Source: Defluviitaleaceae bacterium (GTDB lineage Bacteria; Bacillota; Clostridia; Lachnospirales; WQUN01). From it: a DNA stretch of 17,164 nt. The position numbers and the translations under genes were made by a program. Of this stretch, positions 1-6,167 are shown piece after piece (position 1 is the stretch's first letter; every line of letters begins with the position of its first letter). The stretch is from assembly GCA_009783525.1 (NCBI GenBank), contig WRDG01000015.1, forward strand, positions 1 through 17,164, in the 5' to 3' direction. Under the pieces are notes generated by a model. That model saw only the letters and a list, made by a program, of their open reading frames with translations. It did not search any database and was not told where the DNA came from.

Positions 1-121
1 CTTCGTAATCCGATGCGCCGCACAAACAATCTGTGCTTATGTCGTCGGCTGCAGCCTTAAACCCGTTGGCGGATACAATCAACGCTAGGATCGTGAAAAT
101 GTAAATAATTTTCTTTCCCAT
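1..121 (-). CDS. Cys-rich secreted protein, tandem copy (partial, C-terminus beyond window)
   Basis: This is the first 40 codons of a gene that runs off the left edge of the window. It starts with ATG at 119-121, preceded on the minus strand by AAAGGA at a workable distance. The DNA matches 481-601 base for base except for five transitions, so it is a tandem duplicate of the gene at 140-601 with a period of 480 bp. Four of the five changes are synonymous and one gives Gly to Asp just after the signal peptide. The start codon lies only 18 bp beyond the stop codon of the upstream copy, so the two are probably co-transcribed. The product begins MGKKIIYIFTILALIVSANG, a typical signal peptide. I do not recognise the family; function unknown. 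Confidence 0.72.
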   Translation of the reverse strand, partial: MGKKIIYIFTILALIVSANGFKAAADDISTDCLCGASDYE

Positions 122-139
122 TTTGATTATCCTTTCTTA

Positions 140-601
140 TTAACAGCCTTCGTCCTCGCATTCTGACGGAGTTATACATCCGCCGCCCGGACGCGGAGAG
201 CATTGGACGGTGCCCGTATCGCTGAACTTGCATGTTGAGCAAGAAGTGCTGTACGCATGCGTGCCGTTCATGCAAGGACCCGTTATTTTTGCATGGATTT
301 TTGTTGTCCAATTGCCGTAATCAATATCCATTGAATTGCATATGACGCATTTTTTATGGCTTAAGATTCTTGTAACACAGGACAAGGGAGTAATCGACTG
401 TATTTGCATGGACGTGTCAAAGACGACATAAATATGAAAACATATGTCTTCCTCGGTATTTTCATGCAAACCGCAAATTACTTCGTAATCCGATGCGCCG
501 CACAAACAATCTGTGCTTATGTCGCCGGCCGCAGCCTTAAATCCGTTGGCGGATACAATCAACGCCAGGATCGTGAAAATGTAGATAATTTTCTTTCCCA
601 T
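140..601 (-). CDS. Cys-rich secreted protein, unknown function (153 aa)
   Basis: The protein has a basic N-terminus (MGKK) and a hydrophobic stretch to about residue 20, then an Ala-rich stretch suitable for signal peptidase cleavage near residues 20-25. The mature part of about 130 residues carries 14 cysteines spread to the last residue, including C-x-C, C-x2-C and C-x3-C spacings, and ends in an acidic SECEDEGC tail. That pattern suggests an exported, disulfide-bonded or metal-binding protein; no catalytic motif is visible. The ATG at 599-601 follows a GGAAAGG ribosome site. That the gene is real is supported by its tandem copy (1-121), which differs mainly at synonymous sites. It is divergent from the membrane kinase at 832; a ligand-sensor relation is only an inference. 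I do not recognise the family. Confidence 0.75.
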   Translation of the reverse strand: MGKKIIYIFTILALIVSANGFKAAAGDISTDCLCGASDYEVICGLHENTEEDICFHIYVVFDTSMQIQSITPLSCVTRILSHKKCVICNSMDIDYGNWTTKIHAKITGPCMNGTHAYSTSCSTCKFSDTGTVQCSPRPGGGCITPSECEDEGC

Positions 602-831
602 TTTTTTTCGACCTTTCCGTCTAACAAAATTTTTGGTTCAATCAAACGCATACATAAGCATCATCCCCGGTTTTTTTTAAGTTTACCATCCATTTTTTTT
701 TGCTTATTACACTTTGATGTTATACATCGATACATATTTATGCATTTGCATACACATATGTATCCGGGTTTGGCAATCACGGTTTTTTATGGATTTAAAT
801 GTGCTATATATAAAAAAAAGGAGGTATCCCG

Positions 832-2322
832 ATGGAAACATTGTTATGGGCAATCGGTACGGCCAAAATGTTTTTTTATCTTGTCAGCTTTTATACTGCC
901 GTAAAAATTATTAATTTGCGTCTTTCAGTAACAAAAAAAATTTTATTACTCTTAACGGGCACAGCTTTAGGATTTGGTTATTCGGCTGCGGTTGTATACG
1001 CAGGCGGTATTTTTCCCGCTGTGCTAGCCGATGTCGCCGGCGGAGCGGCGATGGTCATTTTGATTGCGTTAATTTTTGGCGTAAAACGCGGAGTCGCGTT
1101 GTCGGTGAGCGTAATTTCATACGGATTGCAATTTTCTGTGTTCGCCGTTACGGATTACATTATTTTTTCAACGGCAATGCAATTCGCGGATAAAATATTT
1201 TTCGAAACTGTTACTGCCGAAAACGCGTTGATATATATAGTCGGGTGCGCGTTTTCGGCGTTGGTCAAGATTTTTATTGTATTCGGCTTTTTCAAAATTG
1301 AGCGGCTAAAAAAAGGCTTTGCGCCGATATTCAACGAAGGAACCGCATTATTTTCATTAGCCGCTGCCGGGTTTTTTATTTTGTTTACAGCAGGCTTTCC
1401 GGTCAAATTTATAAACGTTTACGACTTTTTAAATTTGACTGTTTTTTTATTTGGTGCCGCCGTTTCCGGTGCGGGGATCATCTTGTTGGTAAAACGCGCA
1501 GTCACGATGAAATACGCCGACGACATTAGACAACGAGACATAGAATTTTTAGAAACAGACCTCAGAGAAAAAAACAGGCAGATTAACATTCTGACCGTCC
1601 AAACAGATATCTTGAGAGTCGAGAGCCATAAAATTAATCATCGTTTGACTGCGCTCGAAAGGTCGGTTGCGTGCCTGGCGGAACACGGCGCGGAGCTCAA
1701 TGAAATTAACGATGACATAAAAAACATTTCGGACGGCTATCAAAATGGAGTGGACAAAATAAATATTTTGCAAAAGCTGCCTTCAACCGGAGTCGCTTCA
1801 ATCGATCGTTTGTTGGAACACTTTCAAGAAAAAATACTTGGATTCGGGATCGATTTTGAAATAAAAATATACGGAAGCATTTTTGATATGACCGAAAAAA
1901 TTATTTCGAAAAACAATTTAGAAACATTGATCGGCGACCTGCTGCAAAACGCGGTAAGCGTAGTTAACAAGAAAAACGACGGGCTAAAAAATATTTTTAC
2001 CGTTATCGGCTCCGCAGGAGGACCGTATGAATTGACGGTTTTTGACAGCGGGGACATGTTTGACGCAAATTGTTTCGCAAAGCTCGGCGCGGAGCGCGTC
2101 ACGACAAAACCCGTTAATGAAAAGGGCGGCATAGGCTTTATGACAGTATTCGACATTATGAATGAAAGCAAAGCAAGCCTTTTTATTGAGGAATTTGATC
2201 CGTCGAAAAGCAATTATTCCAAGTCTGTAACCGTCCGTTTTGACGGCAAAAAAACATACACGATAAAAACCTTCCGCGAAAACGAAATCCCGTTTTGCGA
2301 ACGGTATTCGATTGTTAAATGA
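832..2322 (+). CDS. AgrC-like membrane sensor histidine kinase (GHKL), divergent and orphan
   Basis: The 496-residue protein has about seven hydrophobic segments in residues 4-220, a likely coiled-coil or dimerisation helix at about 225-275, and a C-terminal GHKL ATPase domain. Visible motifs are an H-box ESHKINHRL (His266, Asn269, His270), an N-box LLQNA (Asn373), a D-box FDSGD (Asp405, Gly407) and a G-box KGGIGF (Gly432, 433, 435). This layout matches the AgrC/ComD-type (HPK10) and SpoOB-like families that sense peptides or small ligands. Oddities: the residue after the H-box histidine is Lys rather than the usual Asp/Glu, and the D- and G-boxes are divergent. The ATG at 832 is chosen because an AAAGGAGGT site lies 6 bp upstream (817-825). 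No response regulator is adjacent, so it is an orphan in this window. The gene is visibly more AT-rich than the one that follows. Ligand unknown. Confidence 0.82.
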   Translation: METLLWAIGTAKMFFYLVSFYTAVKIINLRLSVTKKILLLLTGTALGFGYSAAVVYAGGIFPAVLADVAGGAAMVILIALIFGVKRGVALSVSVISYGLQFSVFAVTDYIIFSTAMQFADKIFFETVTAENALIYIVGCAFSALVKIFIVFGFFKIERLKKGFAPIFNEGTALFSLAAAGFFILFTAGFPVKFINVYDFLNLTVFLFGAAVSGAGIILLVKRAVTMKYADDIRQRDIEFLETDLREKNRQINILTVQTDILRVESHKINHRLTALERSVACLAEHGAELNEINDDIKNISDGYQNGVDKINILQKLPSTGVASIDRLLEHFQEKILGFGIDFEIKIYGSIFDMTEKIISKNNLETLIGDLLQNAVSVVNKKNDGLKNIFTVIGSAGGPYELTVFDSGDMFDANCFAKLGAERVTTKPVNEKGGIGFMTVFDIMNESKASLFIEEFDPSKSNYSKSVTVRFDGKKTYTIKTFRENEIPFCERYSIVK

Positions 2323-2423
2323 TTTACGTTTGGGCTTTAATAATGGTAAACTGAAAATATCAAATGATTAACTTGATTTTACGTGCAGTTAAAAACGAAG
2401 AACAGTCAACGGGGAGTTTACGG

Positions 2424-3401
2424 ATGGATACAATCAAGACGGTATTGATAGGCGCGGGCACGATGGGGCGCGGGCACGCGGCGCGCATATCGGCGTACGC
2501 GGGCGCGAAGCTCGCCGCCGTTTGCGACACATCCGCGGACGCTGCAAAAACATTGGCAAAAAAATACGGCGCCGGAGCTTATTCAGATTTCGATATCATG
2601 CTTAAAAAAGAAAAACCCGACGCGGTTTTTATCTGCCTTCCGCCTTTCGCCCACGGTGGGGAAGCCGAGGCGTGCGCTTCAAGCGGCGCGGCAATTTTTA
2701 TGGAAAAGCCGCTGGCGCTGACGCTTGAACGCGCTAAATCAATTTGCGATTCGGTTGAAAAAAATAAATCAGTTTCAATGATCGGGTACCACCAGCGTTT
2801 CGGGGGCGCGGTAAAAAAACTGCGGGAGCTGATTGCAAACGGCGCGGCGGGTAGGCCGTGCCTGTTTGACGCGCGGTATTCATGCAACTGCGAGGGCCCC
2901 AAATGGTGGAGCGACGTCAACGGTTCGGGCGGGCAGATATTGGAACAGGTTATCCATACATACGACATGGCGATGTTTTTGATGGGCAAACCGTCCGATG
3001 CAAAAGCCGTAATGGGCAACCTCACGCATAAAGACGTGCCCGGGTATACGATCGAAGATGTGAGCGCGGCGGTAATTCGTTTCGAAAACGGAGCGCTCGC
3101 CACGGTTTGCGCGACAAATTGCGCCGTGCCCATGAGATGGGACAATCCCTTTTATGCGGTATTCGAAAATCTTACGGCGGACTTTTCAGACTACAACAAC
3201 GCCGTTTTCGAATTTACAAACGAAAAACCTCCGCGCGCGGTCCGATTGTCGTTTGACACGGACGCTTATGAGGCGGAGGTTCGTCATTTTTTTGAGTGCG
3301 CGCGCGCGGGCAGGCAAACCGACTGTCCGTTAAGCGAAGGGCTCGAAGGCTTGAAGCTCGTCCTGCGGTTAATAGAGTCTGCAAAAAAAAATATTGATTA
3401 A
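2424..3401 (+). CDS. Gfo/Idh/MocA family oxidoreductase (325 aa)
   Basis: An NAD(P)-dependent sugar or polyol dehydrogenase of the Gfo/Idh/MocA superfamily. The N-terminal Rossmann fold has the nucleotide loop GAGTMGRGHAARI, the family MEKPLAL motif puts the catalytic-type Lys at residue 95, and the C-terminal alpha/beta domain contains EQVIHTYDMA with the conserved His178. GYHQRF after the EKP motif is also typical. The ATG at 2424 is preferred over an in-frame ATG at 2364: it has a GGGGAG site 7 bp upstream (2411-2416) and makes the protein begin right at the Rossmann strand. The stop overlaps the stop of the convergent GH95-like gene by 4 bp. Its transcript terminator appears to lie inside that gene (3446-3486). 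Substrate cannot be read from sequence; a sugar or inositol derivative is likely given the neighbours. Confidence 0.9.
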   Translation: MDTIKTVLIGAGTMGRGHAARISAYAGAKLAAVCDTSADAAKTLAKKYGAGAYSDFDIMLKKEKPDAVFICLPPFAHGGEAEACASSGAAIFMEKPLALTLERAKSICDSVEKNKSVSMIGYHQRFGGAVKKLRELIANGAAGRPCLFDARYSCNCEGPKWWSDVNGSGGQILEQVIHTYDMAMFLMGKPSDAKAVMGNLTHKDVPGYTIEDVSAAVIRFENGALATVCATNCAVPMRWDNPFYAVFENLTADFSDYNNAVFEFTNEKPPRAVRLSFDTDAYEAEVRHFFECARAGRQTDCPLSEGLEGLKLVLRLIESAKKNID

Positions 3402-5980
3402 AGATTTATTACGCAGGAGTATGTTTTATTGGCTACCGTTTTAAAAACAGCCGTGCCGTTTTCGAGCGCGGCTGTTATTTTTTTTCCGCCGCACGAAACA
3501 TAAAAGTTGCCGGACAGGCATTTGACGCGGGCGGTTTCGCCGCATAAACTCAAAATTTCTGCTTCAATTATTTTTCCGCGCTTTGATGCGGAAACGGCAA
3601 ACCCTCCCGCGGCACGGAAATTATTAAACGATGCGTCCTTGTCCGAAAGCCAGAACGGGAACAGACGGATCACGCCCCCCTGGCTTTGCAAAAGCATTTC
3701 GGTAACGGCCATAACGCCTATGTATTTGTTCTCTACCGAACGCCAGTCGTACCAAAGATAACCGGAATTGCCCAGCACCTCGGGCGGCATTTCGCCGGCC
3801 GACAAACGGTACGACGAAAACTGCCCGTATGTGAGGCGGTGTTCGAGCAAAATTTTCCGTATCGGCTCGAAATGTTTTTCGACGCATAAGCGAATTGATG
3901 GAACCACCGACGAAATCGGATGTATTATCGGGACGCCCGGATACATATTTTTTTCGGTGACGCTTGACGTGAAGGGGTTTTGCAAATCGGTCTGCTCTAT
4001 CATGAGGCGCATCGCGGATGTGAGCGTGTCGCCGCCGTCGCCGTCTATGTACTCGCCGGGGAAAACAATCCAGCCGCCGCCGCCCCATCTGCTGTGCCTC
4101 GCCGTGTCTGCGCGGACGGCGGGTTCTTTTAACGGATGATGCTTATCGAGCGCAACCCAGCCTTCGCCGTTTTCGTCGACGCCGTGTTCGATCGGCGGGA
4201 CTTTTTTTCGCGCCTCGCGCCACTTCTTTTGCCACTCCTCGTCTGTTCCGAGAGCTTCGGCCGCGCTAAGCGCCCGGTCGAAAGCTTTTTTGAACATGCA
4301 CAGGTCGGTGATTACGTTACGGTTGCCAACGAACCCGCGCATAAAACCGTCGGGTTCTTCCAGACGTATCGACGGATAAATTTCGCCGCTTTCGCTGCCG
4401 TATTTTTCCATATAGTTGTAATAAAAAACAGCCGCCTGCTTTAAAAAACAGTAGCCGTTTTCGCGCAGCCAATCTAAATCACGGGTGTATTCGTAATGAT
4501 TCCAAAGCGGCTGGCCGAGCCAGCCGGTGAGCGCGAGAGCGCGGCCCATAAAATTGCTCGTATCGAAATGTTTGTGCGACATGATCGGAAAATACGCGAG
4601 GTCGACGTAAACGCCGTCCAGCCCGAAGATGAGCCGCGCATGTTTTTCAAAAACGGGCATTGTTCTGTTTACGAACGCGGCGTAAATGTCGATCCATTCC
4701 GCATGGTTGGTAGCGAGCGCTGTGCAGTACCATTTTTGGAAATTGTGGTTAAGGTGGCAGGTGCCGTGCCAGGGGATCACGTCCTGCACGACGACGTTTC
4801 CTCCGCTGCCGAGCGTCGTCATACCCGGCCGCAGAGCGCAGCCGTAGCCGAAATGGTTTCGGTACCAAACGGACTCCAGTTCCGCGTCGTCCAAAGCGAT
4901 ATTGGATGCGTCCCAAAATTCGCCCCAAGCTTTTTGATGCGAAGCGTAAATTTTTTCGAAGGAGCTTTTCGGAGATGCGAGAAGCAGTGCGCGTTTACGC
5001 GAAGACAATGTTTCTTCCTTGCACAGAAACACCGATGGTGTTTCTTCCTTGCACAGAAACACCGATGGTGTTTCTTCCGTGGATTCGAATAAAACACTGT
5101 CCGACAGCGCCGGCATCTGCGACAGGTCAAATCCGTCGCGGTCGGTGGCGGCCGCGACGCAAAACGAAGCAGACGCGCCGTCCGCGAGCGAGCAGTACTG
5201 TCTCACGCGCCATGCGTAGTGATGTTCGACATACGCCGCATCAACGCCCGCTCCGCTCTGCGGGAAACGCGCCGCCAAATGCCAGGTAAATTCGTCTATG
5301 TCAAATCCGCCGGGTATAGTTTGGCTTATGGTCGTTAGATATTCGGTTTCGCGTTGTATGACAGGCAGCGGCAATGTGTTGTCAGAATCGTCTGGCTCTT
5401 TTTCGAGCACGAGCGCGAACCAGGGGATCTGCCCCTTTGCGTGCGCGTTGATCCAAAAGCGGTTGAAACCGCGCTCCGCAAAAGCGTTTACGGTAAGAAT
5501 GCCTTTTGTAAAAATAAATTTCGTTTCGAGGGTGCCGTCAGATAGGCGGACACGAGTTGTAACCTTCGTGTTGCTTAGTCCGGGATGGTACAGGCGGATG
5601 CACCCGGCCCGCTTTGGGTTAGGCGGACGCCTGAACAATCCGCCGAGCCTGCCGTTATAAAAATCGTGTTCATTATCTTTCGGATCGAAATTCCATCCCG
5701 CTTTTAAATCCCTGTCTTTTTCCGCCATCATATTTATAAGCTCGTCATGCGGTAAAATGTCTGTTTCGGGATAAGCTTCAAGCCTCGCGTCCCAAACGTC
5801 CGCTTTGCCCAAAACAATTTTTATTTCGTGCGGATAAATATTTACGCTTGCGCCGAGCTCGCCGCTTCCCAAATGGATCGATTCGAACGGATGCGTAAGC
5901 GCGCCGTCGATAATAAAGTCGTGCCGCGATATTCGTTCGCGCCAAAAATTATTTTCTGTCAAAATAATTTTCCTTTCCAT
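3398..5980 (-). CDS. GH95-like glycoside hydrolase, cytoplasmic, with in-frame palindromic repeat insertion
   Basis: The 860-residue protein has the GH95 order: N-terminal beta-sandwich (about 15-290, with LGSGELGASV), linker, (alpha/alpha)6 barrel, and a C-terminal beta domain introduced by QGGVIRLFPFW and the AAGGFAVSA strand. The barrel contains WHGTCHLNHNFQKWY, which aligns with the GH95 Asn-x-Asn motif (Asn411, Asn413), and YPSIRLEEPDG, where Glu541 corresponds best to the GH95 general acid. The family mainly removes alpha-L-fucose or alpha-L-galactose by inversion; this is a divergent member and could have another specificity. No signal peptide is present, so it probably acts on imported oligosaccharides. 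Residues about 302-324 (EETPSVFLCK twice, then EETLSS) are encoded by a palindromic repeat and sit in the linker. The ATG at 5980 directly follows an in-frame TAA and lacks a clear ribosome site. Confidence 0.75.
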   Translation of the reverse strand: MERKIILTENNFWRERISRHDFIIDGALTHPFESIHLGSGELGASVNIYPHEIKIVLGKADVWDARLEAYPETDILPHDELINMMAEKDRDLKAGWNFDPKDNEHDFYNGRLGGLFRRPPNPKRAGCIRLYHPGLSNTKVTTRVRLSDGTLETKFIFTKGILTVNAFAERGFNRFWINAHAKGQIPWFALVLEKEPDDSDNTLPLPVIQRETEYLTTISQTIPGGFDIDEFTWHLAARFPQSGAGVDAAYVEHHYAWRVRQYCSLADGASASFCVAAATDRDGFDLSQMPALSDSVLFESTEETPSVFLCKEETPSVFLCKEETLSSRKRALLLASPKSSFEKIYASHQKAWGEFWDASNIALDDAELESVWYRNHFGYGCALRPGMTTLGSGGNVVVQDVIPWHGTCHLNHNFQKWYCTALATNHAEWIDIYAAFVNRTMPVFEKHARLIFGLDGVYVDLAYFPIMSHKHFDTSNFMGRALALTGWLGQPLWNHYEYTRDLDWLRENGYCFLKQAAVFYYNYMEKYGSESGEIYPSIRLEEPDGFMRGFVGNRNVITDLCMFKKAFDRALSAAEALGTDEEWQKKWREARKKVPPIEHGVDENGEGWVALDKHHPLKEPAVRADTARHSRWGGGGWIVFPGEYIDGDGGDTLTSAMRLMIEQTDLQNPFTSSVTEKNMYPGVPIIHPISSVVPSIRLCVEKHFEPIRKILLEHRLTYGQFSSYRLSAGEMPPEVLGNSGYLWYDWRSVENKYIGVMAVTEMLLQSQGGVIRLFPFWLSDKDASFNNFRAAGGFAVSASKRGKIIEAEILSLCGETARVKCLSGNFYVSCGGKKITAALENGTAVFKTVANKTYSCVINL
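3446..3486 (+). terminator. Rho-independent terminator of the plus-strand oxidoreductase gene, embedded in the opposing CDS
   Basis: The arms AACAGCCG (3446-3453) and CGGCTGTT (3469-3476) form a perfect 8-bp GC-rich stem with further pairing inside, followed by ATTTTTTTTT. It lies about 45 bp past the plus-strand stop at 3401 and is wholly within the last 30 codons of the minus-strand GH95-like gene. The arms resemble those of the terminator at 12091-12135. Confidence 0.75.
5004..5078. repeat. Palindromic repeat element, two tandem 30-bp units inside the GH95-like CDS
   Basis: Positions 5011-5040 and 5041-5070 are identical 30-bp units. Each holds the palindrome AGAAACACC-GAT-GGTGTTTCT (5025-5045 and 5055-5075). 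A degenerate half unit precedes them (5004-5018) and a partial one ends at 5078. On the coding strand they read EETPSVFLCK twice. All six frames of the 30-bp unit are open. Confidence 0.95.
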
Positions 5981-5984
5981 TTAA

Positions 5985-6100
5985 ATAAGAAACATTTTCG
6001 GTTTTTTTATGCAAGGAGAAACACCTACATTAAAGAAGAAAAACCTTCGGAGTTTTTTTGCAGGGAAGAAACACCGAAGGTGTTTCTGTGCAAAGAAGAA
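5985..6100. repeat. Degenerate array of the palindromic repeat upstream of the GH95-like gene
   Basis: A perfect copy of the palindrome, with centre GAA, is at 6067-6087. Its flanks match the copies in the GH95-like gene: TTCTTC-Y-TTGCAC on one side and TTCTTCC-N-TGCA on the other, read on the minus strand. Decayed copies lie at 6037-6059 and 5988-6008, and a half copy (left arm only) at 6017-6025. Spacings of about 29, 20 and 30 bp fit a tandem array of a 30-bp unit. It would be transcribed as the 5' leader of the GH95-like mRNA if the promoter lies above it. Confidence 0.85.
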
Positions 6101-6121
6101 TTAATTGCATATCACATTAAA

Positions 6122-6155
6122 AGCAAAAAAAACAAGGCCGAAAAATCGGCCTTGT
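6122..6155 (-). terminator. Rho-independent terminator of the GH30 gene
   Basis: A perfect 10-bp stem, ACAAGGCCGA (6132-6141) with TCGGCCTTGT (6146-6155), has a 4-base loop. On the minus strand it is followed by a run of eight T (complement of 6124-6131). It lies just after the GH30 stop codon and separates that gene from the GH95-like gene. Confidence 0.9.
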
Positions 6156-6167
6156 TTTGAATGAAAA

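Larger units (their letters stand above)
1..601. repeat. Tandem gene duplication, 480-bp period
   Basis: Positions 1-121 and 481-601 are identical except for five transitions (at 45/525, 50/530, 62/542, 86/566 and 103/583). The duplicated unit starts at the ATG of the Cys-rich genes; identity stops immediately upstream of the start codons, so each copy has its own 5' leader (AAAGGA in one, GGAAAGG in the other). Further copies may lie to the left of the window. Confidence 0.9.

Noticed and set aside
404..904. Plus-strand open frame of 166 codons opposite the Cys-rich gene
   Set aside because: It overlaps the Cys-rich gene antisense and the kinase start, has no ribosome site and no protein-like composition; the conserved synonymous changes support the minus-strand frame.
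714..914. Short plus-strand frame with Cys residues before the kinase, considered as a signal peptide gene (AgrD-like)
   Set aside because: No ribosome site, no leader or core layout, and it runs into the kinase gene in another frame.
2364..2423. Upstream ATG at 2364 for the first Gfo/Idh gene
   Set aside because: The extra 20 residues precede the Rossmann strand without homology, and the ribosome site fits the ATG at 2424.
3398..3401. Possible frameshift or fusion between convergent genes
   Set aside because: The genes are on opposite strands and both end at proper TAA stops; it is only a 4-bp tail overlap.
4819..5289. Several long open frames in all frames around 5000
   Set aside because: They are shadows of the GC-rich GH95-like gene extended by the stop-free repeat units; only the minus-strand frame carries family motifs.
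5985..6100. Possible CRISPR array because of about 30-bp periodicity
   Set aside because: There are no unique spacers; each unit is the repeat itself, copies are palindromic and decayed, and no cas genes are near.
5828..6160. Plus-strand frame across the repeat array
   Set aside because: It is antisense to the GH95-like N-terminus and is open mainly because the repeat has no stops in any frame; no start signal.
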